The notes below the pieces were generated by a model. It saw only the letters and a list, made by a program, of their open reading frames with translations, had not been told where the DNA came from and ran no database searches. This document shows positions 46,781 through 58,640 of a stretch of DNA of 64,000 nucleotides, one piece after another (position 1 is the first letter of the stretch; each line of letters starts with the position of its first letter). The stretch comes from Plectrocnemia conspersa (lineage: Eukaryota > Arthropoda > Insecta > Trichoptera > Polycentropodidae): NCBI GenBank assembly GCA_009617715.1, contig VTFK01000008.1, forward strand, positions 682,001 to 746,000. Reading direction: 5' to 3'. A program made the position numbers and the translations under genes.

Positions 46781-47450
46781 CCTCAGAGCTTTACGCTCGG
46801 AAAACTCACCCCCTAACTTTCCCACCCCGACCACAGGGCTGACGCGAGTCAAGTTGCGACCAGAGAGTGGAAACGTCTAGCAAAAAAGCAATATCTACAA
46901 ATTTCTTCGATATCGGAAACATTGTTTGACACTTTTGCAAGACCTTTTTTTAGCGTCGGACAAAAGGGTATCCGGAGAGAGAGAGAAACAATTTATGAAC
47001 ACAAACTCTCTGCTCTTCTGATAATTTAGTACCATTTCGGAATCAGGACAAATGCGTCGAGAGTTTTGATCTCCTTCAAAATGAATGGGATTAGCGGTTT
47101 GATAATACACTGTCAATTGCATATGAATTATCCAGGATTCGTGACAAGGATACAAGAAGTCCCGAAGTGGAAGCCCTGGGGGTACAAAGGAATCGCCCGG
47201 GTGGGGTTTTTGTGGGGGGTGCCAAAAGTGGGCTGGATTGAGCTAAGCGATAGCAGCCATTGTCGCGGCTATATGTAGGGATATAGGTGTATAGGACGTG
47301 TATAGAAGTGAACAGCTTTTGTGGCAGCCAACGCAGGCAACTGACAGTCACTTCTAGCCGAGCCGTGATTGTGACAGTGGATGGCAAAATGCAAATTTAT
47401 TTCTGTATACGGCGAGCACTTGTATGAGTGCATTTTTTATTTCGAGCATG
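46781..47450. other. G+C-richer island with GAGA tract
   Basis: A GAGAGAGAGA tract at about 46976-46985 is a GAGA-factor type site. The strongest G+C run is 47150-47240. Frames of 70-98 codons overlap on both strands (46895-47387) and are unassigned. Candidate regulatory island. Confidence 0.35.
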
Positions 47451-48490
47451 CTGAAAATGCAATGTTTGTAGGTACTACAAATTGTGTATAACGTAGAAAA
47501 GTGATAGTAGTTATAATTTATCGTCGAATAATTTTTTATGGGCTATTTTAGAGATTTAAATTAAATTCTCATATTATTATTCTAATATATTTTTTTGGAA
47601 TAAAAATATTTTAGTGGCTTTCTTTCATTCTAAATTTAAATATCACTGTTAAAATATCTATGCTATATGTACAATTATATGTTAGGATATTTGATTATTT
47701 TCGTCAATTCTATTTTATAATTGAGCATAAAAAACTTTACTTTAATATAAATTTACATACTACATTTATTATATTTAATATATTTATATGAAATACAAAA
47801 ATAAAAATTACTAGTAAACATTGATAAAAACGCAATGAAACATTATACGGGGGCACAGACCCTCAGCGACGCGCCATAATGCAGTTGCTCGACGGTGGGC
47901 GGAGGATAAAGTCGTCATTTTTAAAATGCTCAAGTGACGCAGAAAACAGGCTACACTACGTAGAAGTAGCTTTGTAGACTGAAGTTTCTGTAGAAAGTGT
48001 TTTTACATACAATTGGATGCAACTCTCAATTGTTTTAGTTTGCCATGTACTTGCTGACGCCATTAAAAATAATAACTATTTTATGAGTTTCTTTTAAAAA
48101 ATAGCTTTAACGAAAATAGTATTTTTACAAACAATACTTTGAATGAAAAGGAGCTACTATGATGCTTGATAATAGATATGGGAAAAATATCGTCACTCAT
48201 GTGCTGGCGACAAAAACTTTTGTTTACGAACCTAAATTTTATTACCTAATTTTTAAGAAGCAGTTTTAAAAGCATTTTATCAAGACCAAAACCATTTTAT
48301 CTATCACACATAAATGTACCCTTTGAACGGGTAAATCGATTTTCTTTAATTTTTTTACCTTTATACGCAAAAATCAATAAAAAAAATATTTTTTAAGAAA
48401 AAACTTTTTTTGCTGAATAAACATAAATTTATAATTTCAAATAAATAAAAATCAGAATATTTTAACACAGTATGCTATAAATGTGGACGA
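47451..48490. other. A+T-rich DNA with a short G+C-rich patch
   Basis: The patch at 47850-47950 (CAGCGACGCGCCATAATGCA region) stands out from its flanks. No boundaries or partner copy could be established. Confidence 0.35.
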
Positions 48491-48800
48491 CTAAGAAAGA
48501 TCTTGCTCCGTGAATATGGTTCCAGGGGGTGCAGTCTCAAGAGGCTTCGATTGAGAAGTCTTACTGAAGGTTGCTTTAAATGAAATTTGGCTAGCCAATG
48601 TTGATTTGCCGCTGTGCAGGCCTGCTTTTACCACAACTTTTAACACCATCATTAGGTCAAAAAAATCCTCTTTGCTCTGGTCGACTCTCTAAGATCAACC
48701 CTACGGCGTGGCTCAAAACTATTTATATCCCTGGCGCAAAGAGGGGTTTTGTAAATCACACAGAAACGTCTATAAAACCAACTTTTTCCTATATTTTTTA
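48491..48800. other. G+C-richer block, possible unclassified repeat or exon
   Basis: A plus frame (48598-48801) contains GQKNPLCSGRLSKINPTAW, and the reverse strand is also largely open. Both look more protein-like than background, but no family is recognised. Confidence 0.25.
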
Positions 48801-49390
48801 GAAAGACTTCTGTCTATCTTAATCACAACATCTTATTTTTGTTGGAAAAGAAAGTAGATTTTGCGAAAGTTTGAGAGCATTTTAGAATTTAGCAAATGGT
48901 CGACACGTTATATTCATTACAAAATAGGTATAATATTATACGACTATAATTAACTTTTAAGTGAAATTTTTTGTTTAATCGAAAATGATTTTGCGTGTAA
49001 TTTTCAATATAGATTTCTTATATCTTTGTGGAAAAATATTAGATAAAAGTTTATTAACTAGCAGTGGAAAACACCCTATATACAACGAAGCTTAAAATAT
49101 GATGGCGATCGTATTGATTTATTTCATTATGAACCTTTTGACTTTTCAAAGTGTCATAATTTATATTGTTTTATCGTTATACGTAAATATAAATTAAATT
49201 TATAGATAATATAGTAAAATAGTGTTTGTGGAAATATAATTCAATACGAGAAATTATTTAAAATTCCTATTTATAAAAAAATGGTTTTATGTAAAATAGA
49301 CAATATATTTATTTATATTGTTTAGAGTACTAAATCTACGATGACCTACAATAATAGAAAATTATTTTTTTTAAATACATAGATATCATC
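48801..49390. other. A+T-rich spacer
   Basis: No feature seen. Confidence 0.4.
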
Positions 49391-50480
49391 CGTATAGTGA
49401 TTTTTAACCAGCTGCGCCATTTTCACGTATTGAGAGATTACTATAACGGCCACTTGAACAACGAAAAGAGAAATCTCCCACACTTCAAACTCATTTCTAT
49501 CTCTAACAAAGATCAACTCTAATCGTGATTATAAATTTAATCGCAGTTGTCGATCGTGACGGCTTAGGTTGAGAGCAAAGTAGAGTAATTCGTTAGCGCA
49601 CGACTAACTATGCAGTTCTACAGAATGTTGTAGCTACGGATCGCTAATGGGCTGGTGCATAAGGGCTTATGCATAACTATGAGAAGCGTAATGAAAGTTA
49701 CAAATTTTAATAAAACAGCCTCAATAATATGCCACAATAGTATAATCCTTTCAAAGAACACATTAGCGACTTTTTGATTTCCAAGAGCCGCATTCTGATA
49801 CAATACTATTCCGATATTTGGTAAATTATACTCATTCAATAAACTGCTTTATTTTGGCTGCAAAGACTTTGGCCTTAACATTCAAAAGTGTTGACCACCT
49901 CCACGTGATATAAATCCAAAAATATATTATGCTTGTTTGCTATTAAAATAAAGTACATGCCAAATATGCTAATGAAATTAAACCAGAATATTCGTACTCT
50001 TCAACCCATTAAAACGAAATGTTCTCTGGTCACGTGCGCGAATAATTAATGTTCCAAAAACAGTTAGGGTCATCCTCTGTAATGATTCGCATCTGCACCG
50101 ACTGCAGAAACTCGACATAAATCAACCCCCAGGATACATAATCCCGGTCAGTAATCATATGGGAGCTGTTCAATACATCATTAAAACAACAACCCTTTGG
50201 GTGTTGGGTCGTGTATCAACGATGTTTATGACAAATTACTAGGTAGGCGTTCACAAAAGCGGGGGTTGTTTGTTAGCATTGTTGGCGTGAAAACCTGCCT
50301 GAATGAGTGAGCCGTAACTACTTTTAGATTGGGTTTTATTGCTTGGTTTACGGTCGGACATTCGGACCATTGAGTATATAACGCGCGAAGACATAATAAA
50401 AACTAACGGAGGCAGATTAACGATTATCTTCCGGCATTAGGCCACCCTCGAGATAAGGATAAACTTCGAGTATCTTCCAA
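49391..50480. other. Cluster of G+C-richer islands
   Basis: Nearly continuous island sequence, including the near-perfect palindrome TGCATAAG-GG-CTTATGCA (49656-49673), an octamer-like arrangement. No open frame is persuasive. Probably regulatory or otherwise constrained DNA. Confidence 0.35.
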
Positions 50481-50700
50481 AGCTGGAAATAAAAGATAGA
50501 TAACGCATATTAATATATTATTTATATTTGAAATACACCAATATTTTCGTGATCGATAATGCGTACATTTATTTATTTGTTTAAGATCTGCTCATCTCTT
50601 TGAATAACATATCATAAGGATAAAGTGTATTTGTTGATGTTCTTATTACATATACAATCGAAGCCTAAAACTATTATGTATAGTGTCTTAAATTAATTAA
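50481..50700. other. A+T-rich spacer
   Basis: No feature seen. Confidence 0.4.
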
Positions 50701-51270
50701 ATGCCTCTCATTCTGTTATCATAATAAGAGGAGAACCAGCAAAGGCACATTTAATTAAAATCCGTTTAAGCCGATCAACTATCGATATCCATGCCACGAT
50801 ATTTAGTTAATAGGGTTTACGTATTAATTTAAAAGGGGAGCTAGCACTAGAGGCTAAATTAAATCGACGCCTCAATCGGATGTGGCTACCTTTGATCGCT
50901 GCGAGATGTCTGCAGGTGACAACTCAATTAAAGGGAGGAAATGAAGAAAAGCCGAGAGTTTTCCGGTGGAAATACGCAAATACTGCGATTATACCGAATA
51001 TCGTGAGACGGGGATGCCGTGAGATAAAATATTGCAACGGAATGATAAATCGCGAGATAACTTCTTCGCCCTGGCGTGAATTATTAAGTAAGGGAAATCC
51101 ACTCGTCGTTTAACGGTAGAACAAACGCAGCTTTTGCTTGCTAATTAATCGGCGTTAATAATAATGCAATATAAATAACTCGAAGGGCGTTTGAACTCGG
51201 CGAAGGGTACGCTATTAACGACCAATTAGCCTTAATTTTTGATTTTAGAGGACGCTAATGAGACACTGTA
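50701..51270. other. G+C-richer island
   Basis: A 77-codon plus frame (50880-51113, beginning MWLPLIAARCLQV) includes several CG-rich codons but has no domain or splice evidence. Candidate regulatory DNA. Confidence 0.3.
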
Positions 51271-51654
51271 TTTTTAGCATTTTATCCTACTTCAGAGGGT
51301 GCTGACTTAATTCTATTTATTAACAGGGAAATGGTTTAATGTTTTCTTTAAACTGTGAATAGTGTAAACATTAAAATAAAAAACAGAGTAAAAAAATATT
51401 TCAAAGAGGCAACAAATTAGATGGAAGCAGTGAACTAAGAGACCATTAAATAAATTCAAAGCAGTCAAAATTTGTTTGATGTATTGCTTAAAAAGTGAAA
51501 AAAATTATTACTATTCTTTATAAAAACAACTGACAAAATGCATTTGGTTTTCAATGCCTCATATTTCACAGACATTCGACTTCAATATGTTTCCATAACC
51601 AAAGAGATAAAAAAGGAAGTATTACTCGAAGAATTTATGTTTTCAAGAGCTTGA
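51271..51654. other. A+T-rich spacer before the piggyBac element
   Basis: No feature seen. Confidence 0.4.
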
Positions 51655-51660
51655 TTAACC

Positions 51661-51702
51661 CGCCGTTGGTCGCGCGAGTGTTGCATACGCCGTTGGTCGC
51701 GC
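51661..51702 (+). repeat. Duplicated 15-mer at the left piggyBac end
   Basis: CGCCGTTGGTCGCGC at 51661-51675 and 51688-51702, a 27 bp period. These are candidate transposase-binding repeats. Confidence 0.9.
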
Positions 51703-51937
51703 CTGAGCGAATAGCCGCCTCTCAGTTTTTTCTGTTTTTAAGTTTAAATATTGAATATTTATTATTTTTTTTATTTTTCTTTTATTTTAGTGTTGTATAT
51801 ATATAATAAATAAATTCTTTAAAACTTTTATTTATATAACGAAAGCAGAAAAATAAAATAATAAATATTTTAAAAGTAAAATATATTTTTTTTAGATATA
51901 TGCCTAAAACTTTAAAAATAACATGAAAAAATATATA

Positions 51938-52133
51938 TTATTTTTGATCTTGAAGACTTGAATACTTAGTTATGCAATCTGGACATAATGCCGATGAATG
52001 TTCTTTGCATATTGGCATTTGATGGTGATTTTGCGATTTTTTTCCTAAGGCAAAAATTACATTTTGGACGATTCTATTCACTTGGTTCTGGGTGATGAAT
52101 TATCGTAGTGTCAGGTTTCTCTCCTAAGTACTG
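51938..52133 (-). pseudogene. piggyBac transposase C-terminal Cys-rich domain remnant
   Basis: Read on the minus strand, QYLGEKPDTTIIHHPEPSE is followed by one in-frame stop, then NRPKCNFCLRKK. A one-base shift in a run of seven A (about 52036-52042) leads to QNHHQMPICKEHSSALCPDC, then ITKYSS and a TAA at 51938-51940. The CX2C, then CX2H-X4-CX2C spacing is the zinc-binding cross-brace that ends piggyBac transposases and helps bind the transposon ends. One Cys pair expected between these seems lost. The RNase H-like DDD core is absent. It cannot produce a functional protein. Confidence 0.85.
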
Positions 52134-52581
52134 CTATATTTTTATTTGCAAACTTTGCGATAAATTTGTTTAATTTTTTAAATTATCTAAGGAATCGAAA
52201 AAAAAATTCAAAAAAGTTTTTTTATACTATGTATCAAAAGAGTTCAATAAAATATATTTATAAAATAAATTAAAAAACATAATAATAACAACAAAAAAAG
52301 TAAATAATAACAAAAAGAAACTACCAAAAAATAAAATTTCCAGCACGAATCTAACCCGCGTAAAAAACGTTCTCTCTCGATCCTTGATATAACACAACTA
52401 ATACGCAAAACCAAATGTATATCAAATTAGTAAACACGTGTTTGAGCCTGCAATATTGAAGAAAACATAATTCTTGAAAAGTAGAGGGACCCGCAAGTTA
52501 ATATGTTTCATACAAAAAAAACGGCATCAAAAAACCCGATAGGGTGAGCGCTGCGCCGCCGTGCGACCAACGGCGGGTTAA

Positions 52582-53210
52582 TCAAATTTTACCATCGAGA
52601 TAATGACACTCTTTCAATTTTGTTATATGAACTTCTAATATCACTGATTTTTCTGATAGCCGTCTAGAGAAAATGGATTATAACTAGCTTGTAGATATTT
52701 TACTGTTTTTTTTTTAATTTTAAGGGACTTTTGATTTAACATATGCTTTTCAATGATAGTTGTCTTTAATTTTCGCATATTGTTTAATATTTTTTGACCA
52801 GCGTCACACACACAATTAATTATATATTATCGTAATTTTGCAGTTCTAAAGAATTCTGTAGCATCTTAAAGCTATATATACATATATACCAATGGCTGTA
52901 TATGTGTAAATATATTATATAATATAGAAAAAGTGCAAACATTATTTCATGATGATTTACTTTTCAACCCAATTAGGTAGATTTCAAGCGAAATACTGCA
53001 TATTTAAATACAGGATGCTGAATTATTACGACCACTTATTATATTGTACAATACGCTTCTCGCTTTAGAACATCCTTTTACGATTGCCATCTTTATAGGT
53101 ATTTGTTCCAGATCATAAAAAACATATACGATCATGATAAACGGAGCTTTTTTTTAAAGTTTATTTTCTTTAATTAACACAGAACCCTTCAAAATCAAAT
53201 TATAGTTAAT
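52582..53210. other. A+T-rich spacer
   Basis: No feature seen apart from TATATAC simple sequence near 52870-52920. Confidence 0.4.
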
Positions 53211-53500
53211 AGGGTAAGGTGGAGGCAATCAAAATCGCATAATCAGCACAAATGACACTCTCGAGGGCCAATAGCAAATGTTTGCATGCGAATCGTTCAA
53301 ATAAACTTAAGACCATCCCCGTCTGCATTATTAACCCATAAATCGGCAATGCGGCGCGACCAGAGGGTGGCCGAGGGCTAAGGGTTAAAACGGTCCCATC
53401 AAACCGACACGCAAACCCATAAATACTTATGCACGTGTGATATGTACGTAAATTTCGCATTGCGTACATCAATTGAGACATAATTTTCAGAACTGATCGA
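53211..53500. other. G+C-richer island
   Basis: The minus 91-codon frame (53206-53481) has no domain. Candidate regulatory DNA. Confidence 0.3.
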
Positions 53501-53639
53501 TTTTTTATTACTTATTATTCACTATCGTGTCTTTATTGCTTTTAAGTATTTATCTGTCATGAGCTTTTGAAGTGAAAATATTAATAAAAACTATAATGGC
53601 AAATCGTACACAATTTAGCTATAAATAAATTGTGTACTT

Positions 53640-54090
53640 GTTAAAGACAGACTATCAGACAAGCAGATTAGGCAGACGGAAAGACGGAGGAAGATGTTCC
53701 AGAGACCGAATACGCCAACGAGACACACCAGTGGTTCGTCCAGCATCGTCATGAGAAAGCTCAGCAGATGATTAGCGAAGACTCTGACATTCAATACCTG
53801 ATATTTTGACTCCATCACCAGATAGTGGCAACTACATTTCCTGTTTAAAATATGTGACTTTGTCGCAAAGAAGAGATGGTATGAGAGACGCATAAGGGAA
53901 ACGACATGAAGATACCACAGAGTTACAGCAGCAGAGAGAAGCAGAGGCAATCCAAGAGACCGCATCGAAATGAAAGATATCAACGGATCGTCCAAAATAC
54001 ATCGCAAAAAACATCACGACAATTCCAGCCGCTCTACCGAAATCACAGCCGACAATAATTCAACCCGACGTTCCATGACCAACCATTTTG
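53640..54090 (+). repeat. Dispersed repeat of unknown class, 3' half shared with 22367-22520
   Basis: The 3' half (53880-54085) aligns with the 22.4 kb copy. On the plus strand the sequence translates in pieces to hydrophilic, coiled-coil-like peptides (TEEDVPETEYANETHQW; then a frame shift). This is reminiscent of a retroelement gag, but I cannot assign it. The longest open frame of the window, 130 codons on the minus strand (53615-54007), is a Leu/Ser/Cys-rich antisense reading of this repeat and is not a gene in my view. Confidence 0.5.
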
Positions 54091-54673
54091 ACATTACATT
54101 ACCACATATATGCGGCGTTAATAAATTCTTAAACTAATATACTATTTATCCATTTGGCCTTAAAACCATAAAGCAAATTTTGGTTTATGATTTTTTAACC
54201 ATATTTTTCCGTAAAATATAATGTAAAATAAATTCTACAGATTCATAAAACCAAACAATTCTTTATAATTATTGGTAACAATAAAAAAAGCAGGTAAATA
54301 TCAGTGTTCCATTCAAAAAGCCCACGAAACATAGCTCAAGTAAGAGAAAAATGTCATTCAAGATCTCATGTGCTACTATCATTATCAAAATCCACTAATA
54401 TCATATAAATATATTATTAATCAAATATTTTTTTAAATATTTATATTAATAAAATAATATATATTTACATATACATATAAAATATATAAAGAAGCAAGAA
54501 TCATTAGGGCTTTTTGGTTTAAAAAATATGTATTTTCAACTATACAGGAAAACATAAATAACTCATATTTCATAATTTATTACATTGACCAGATAATATC
54601 AGCGGAAAAGTAGAAAATTTATTGAATTTTCACGCAAAATGTGCGCTTTATTTAGCCCAACTATAAAATATTG

Positions 54674-54704
<31 letters not shown>

Positions 54705-54860
54705 TTGATATATGTACATATTGGTAAGTACTTATTATATTATGATATATTTAAATTGCGAGTAATAAATTAGCAAAACAAACTTTTAAAATAAATCTAT
54801 ATCTTGATAACGATGTATTCGAAAGTTATAAATCGAAAGCCTACAATTAAAACTTACACA
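54091..54860. other. A+T-rich stretch
   Basis: Contains the (AT)n microsatellite at 54680-54705. No gene. Confidence 0.45.
54680..54705. repeat. (AT)13 microsatellite
   Basis: Uninterrupted AT dinucleotide run, flanked by TTGATATA-type words on both sides that extend the dyad symmetry. Confidence 0.95.
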
Positions 54861-56900
54861 CGACCTTTCTTACTATTAAAGCCATCGACCCGTTCAAATC
54901 GCTAAGGGAGCTTTCGTGCGGAAAAATTAAGAAATGGAGCGTTGAGAAAATTTAGCAATAAATAACTGATTTAAATTTAATGGCGTAACGCGAAAAGCGC
55001 GTGATGTTCACGTGAGTGTGTAATAAATTAATGTTTATAATAGCAAGTTTTTATTTATGATAATAAAAAAGTTGCTTCGTTGAATTTTCAAAGTTAAAAT
55101 TGAGAAAAAATGCTTGAAAGCTTGAAATATTTGTACATGGATTAAAGTTGAAACAAAATAATTTACATAAACGTTACTGGAGCTTAACGTGTAGTACATC
55201 CTGAAAAACATGCGCTTTTAGTCAATTTGTTAAGGATGTTAAGATTTAATCTTGGCATGCAATTCTCTGAATTGCAACGGACCATAGTTTTGCCATGTAG
55301 TAATTAACTGTATGCCTTTGTGTTACGACTCAAAAGGATATTTAATAATAAGAAAATCTGCACGAGTCGAGTTCGTGTTGACTTTATTTCTTCTACGTTG
55401 CACCAAAGTACTCTGTGGATGGATATATACAGCATTTGGAACACTATGAGGTCTCTTAGAGCAAGATAACTTTGCGAAAGCTCTCTCAGCTCTTGTATAA
55501 AGGCGTCCATGCCTTCAAACGAAATTGTTTATTTTATTCCGCTAGAAGAGGAAGAGGGTAGTATACTTTTTGCTTTTATCTCCAAAAAAATTCAAGGTAG
55601 GCGTTATTGAATGGAAACTTTAGCAATCAATTCACTGTCGTTGACAAAGTTCAATGATGGAATTCCGGTCGGAATTTTTAAGACAAACAATAAATAATGA
55701 GCGAATTAATCGCGTCTGACGAAATTTGGAATATTGGAAAAGTTTCTAAATTCGGTACGAAGGGGCGAGTTTGGAATATTTTGTATTATGGTGCAATTTT
55801 AGATTTGCTTTGATAAAAAAAGTAACAAATTACCTGACAACGGAGCGTGAAATAAAAAAATGGGCTATAAAACGAGGGTCGTATGATGAAAAATCTATTT
55901 ATATATATAAAATTATTTTAGTTTGTTTTCCTCATAAATTAAGTAATTAATTTTGCTGGTAGTGTAAATATATCAAAAGGGCGTTTTATCTATTTTCGAT
56001 AAGATCCCTTGCTTTTCACCTATTATAACAGATGCGAACGCTAGTTTTATAGAACAAGTCAATTATTTAACAGCTGCTCTGATCGTGTATGCGCTAAATG
56101 ACCGTTGCAGACGTTTTTTTTCTTTCTAAACACTATCTTCTATTATCTATTCCAGGAGCGAACATCTGCCGCTAGCCGAGAAAAGGGTTGCACGAACAAT
56201 AAAAAGGATATGTTCTTCTACACCTACGTATAATAGATGCAGTTAAGAATGCATTCTACTATTTAAAATGCAAAAGCAATTTCGGCATAACGAAATCGAC
56301 TGACGAAACGATCATAAAAGAGTCGCGATCGTAAAAGCGCAGTAAAGCTTAAAATTTGGTTTATGGTCGGAACGAACAGTTTAATTAAAATCCATGAGAA
56401 ACAATAGTAAACTACTGGTATATATGCATACCATATTACATGCATAAACATTTAATTAAAACGCAGTCGTAAAATAATCAAGAGCGCGTAAAAAATGTTT
56501 AGTTGGCACTTATGAATTATTGAAAACTGTAATTAATGTCAAGTTCTAAATACACGCCCACATAGTGCATTTAAAAAAAATATCTTTTGACAATGCTTTA
56601 TAAACTTTTCAAGTTATACGCTTGTTACTAGTAACGGTGGTAATTAAATTTTAATTGCACCCTTAAAACTGCCTTTCGTCGAGAGCACGTCGTTTGCAAA
56701 TTATCCTGAATGTGTCATCAACTATTCTCACCCCAGAAAGTTGTCCCCAAGTGAGGTGTTTGACACACTTTTTCCCGGTCACGGACCGACAGTTTGCAAC
56801 CCCTTTTATATTAGCTTCGTTTCGCTTCGGTTTTACGTGTTGAATCTCAAAGGATGTCGCTCTTGGCAATAGGCCTTTTTTGCCAACGTTAGAACCAGAA
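54861..56900. other. Islands alternating with A+T-rich DNA
   Basis: Islands at about 54870-55020, 55230-55760, 56020-56350 and 56640-56900. The frames (68, 62 and 80 codons, all minus) are unassigned. The last island is the most G+C-rich and contains duplicated TTCGTTTCGCTTCGGTTT words. Candidate conserved non-coding elements. Confidence 0.3.
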
Positions 56901-57889
56901 TGCAAGTCTCTGAGGCATTATTAAATTTACTCTTGTCTTACGGAAAAACTATAACATACATTTTACAGGCATTTAATATTTTTATCATCCTGCGAACAAG
57001 TAATTGATAAAGAAATAGTCATAAGAAGATATATGTATATATTTTATTTATATAATACAAATAAAAATAATATTTTTAGCTTATTAAATGTCACAAATAG
57101 TTCATGTTTAAAATTGGTATATTTAATAAAATGACTTAAATCATGAATTGGAATAAAGCAAATAATAACTGCTTTAGAAGAAAGTACCTTGAGATTAAAA
57201 ACAAAGCAGGAGTGACTCAAATGTAACAAAGCTTTAAATAGGCTTTACAATGTTTATTTTATTAGAATTTAATATATAAAAAACAGTTAGAATGTTTTGT
57301 AATAGCATGATTGTGAAAATTCAAAGCTATTATTTACTCTAATAATTCTATCAATAAGATAAGCTTATACTAAACCATGTTCATATAATCTAACATTTAA
57401 AATGTAATATACCTGATATTGTATTATGTGCATCAAAGAGCTGAATAATAATATCTCACAGGTTACGACGTCATATGGATAAATATTGCATTAAATTAAT
57501 CTGTGCGATGCGGGGTACGTAAATACCCCATTTTCTATATCTTTAACCATGTATTTTTAAATAATATTACAATCCTTTTTTTTGGCTAAATATGGCTAAT
57601 TAGAATGTATATGAAGAATGTAGCGATCACATTTGAAAGGACCATTGTCTCAAAACTTTCGTTAATTTACTGTAACCAAAATAATCATCCATTAACAAGG
57701 CAACAAGACATTAGCGTAAAGAATTTGGACCACACATAGCCCACGTTACGATTAGAAAAAAATCCATAAATAACATGAGTTTTGTTTTTACTGTAAATAT
57801 TCTTCGTCATTGAGAGAATATTTCTTTGTTGCGAGAAACGGTCACGGATATATTAAATAACCAAATCCACAAGATGCAGTGTAAAACGT
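56901..57889. other. A+T-rich stretch
   Basis: No gene. Composition rises from about 57450 onward. Confidence 0.4.
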
Positions 57890-58355
57890 TGCAACGGGAA
57901 TCGTTCGCATGATTGACATCGCCCAATACCTTGGACAATGTCAATCAAGCGAACGTCGCTTTCTAAAGGCGTATACCTATTTCGCCGTTCTAAGAAGTGA
58001 CTGCAGCGATTGGTTGAATGATCGCTGCATAATTTTGATTGGTTAATAAGAACTTAAACCTGGACGCTAATGAGAAGAAGGTAGTTACGAGCAGCCAATC
58101 AGAACAGTTTCACCCTGCATTGCACATGCCCCCACCGACAGACGCGAAAATACGACCTGAGCATAATCATCGCAGCAAAAGTAACTGCCTCCAGACATTT
58201 GCTGCAGGCAGACAAGATCCTTGAGGACCTCCCACGGACATCATCCCTGCGCCAGCTTTTCTACTACCACTCAGAGAAAAAATCTCGCCATTAATATAAA
58301 TATAATGTAATAAAACTAGATTCCACCCTGACTCTCACTGGCTACGAAATCATCA
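57890..58355 (+). mobile_element. LTR-like segment (possible solo LTR)
   Basis: The block opens TGCAACGGGAATCG and could end ATCATCA, so it would have the TG...CA form of an LTR. It contains a 20 bp imperfect hairpin (57902-57955), an 8 bp perfect hairpin GCAGCGAT/ATCGCTGC (58003-58028), CCAAT boxes (58009, 58038, 58095) and AATAAA (58309-58314) about 45 bp before the end. The order promoter motifs, body, poly(A) signal fits a retrotransposon LTR. No target-site duplication was found, no second copy exists in the window, and the boundaries are guesses. A promoter plus 5' exon of a host gene is the main alternative. Confidence 0.35.
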
Positions 58356-58640
58356 CCCCATAGGATTTTCAAACCTTGTAGGAATAAAAGTCATTTTTTA
58401 ACCTATAAATTATTGAATGTTAGAAAGATAGAACACTATAGTCAATAACGAGTATTCATAAATGTATTGGCAACAGATCTGGGTTCCAGTCGTTCCCCAA
58501 TTCGCACAGAGAACATTATTTCTATCCCCGGTCACTAAATGTTAACAGTAGTATATGAGATTTTACGCAGTGTTATTGAATATATTTATATTCAATTCAA
58601 TTATATTAAACATATGCATTAACCATCAGTGATGAAATTT
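58356..58640. other. Mixed DNA with possible SINE head
   Basis: Between 58430 and 58530 an A-box-like CTATAGTCAATAACG and a B-box-like GGGTTCCAGTC recall the 15.3 kb element, and a similar T-rich phrase follows. Both are decayed. Confidence 0.35.

Larger units (their letters stand above)
51659..52577. mobile_element. Internally deleted piggyBac element with TTAA duplication
   Basis: A 919 bp element bounded by TTAA at 51655-51658 and 52578-52581, the exact target duplication of piggyBac transposons. It starts CCCGCCGTTGGTCGC and ends GCGACCAACGGCGGG. The 16-19 bp terminal inverted repeats open with CCC, as usual in the family. The left end repeats the 15-mer CGCCGTTGGTCGCGC at 51661-51675 and 51688-51702; the right end has it inverted at 52561-52575 with one mismatch. 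The A+T-rich interior keeps the C-terminal end of the transposase on the minus strand and nothing of the catalytic core, so the copy is a deletion derivative. Confidence 0.93.

Noticed and set aside
12500..47950. Similarity between CGCCATTATGCACTTGCT (about 12530) and CGCCATAATGCAGTTGCT (about 47873)
   Set aside because: Similarity is confined to about 20 bases with no extension on either side; insufficient to call a repeat.
53615..54007. Longest open frame (130 codons, minus strand) as a gene
   Set aside because: It lies antisense over a dispersed repeat whose 3' half recurs at 22.4 kb, and the product is a biased Leu/Ser/Cys-rich string without domain or signal features.
57902..57955. Known microRNA precursor
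   Set aside because: The arms match no conserved insect microRNA I recall, and the surrounding block looks like an LTR or promoter. Kept only as a finding.
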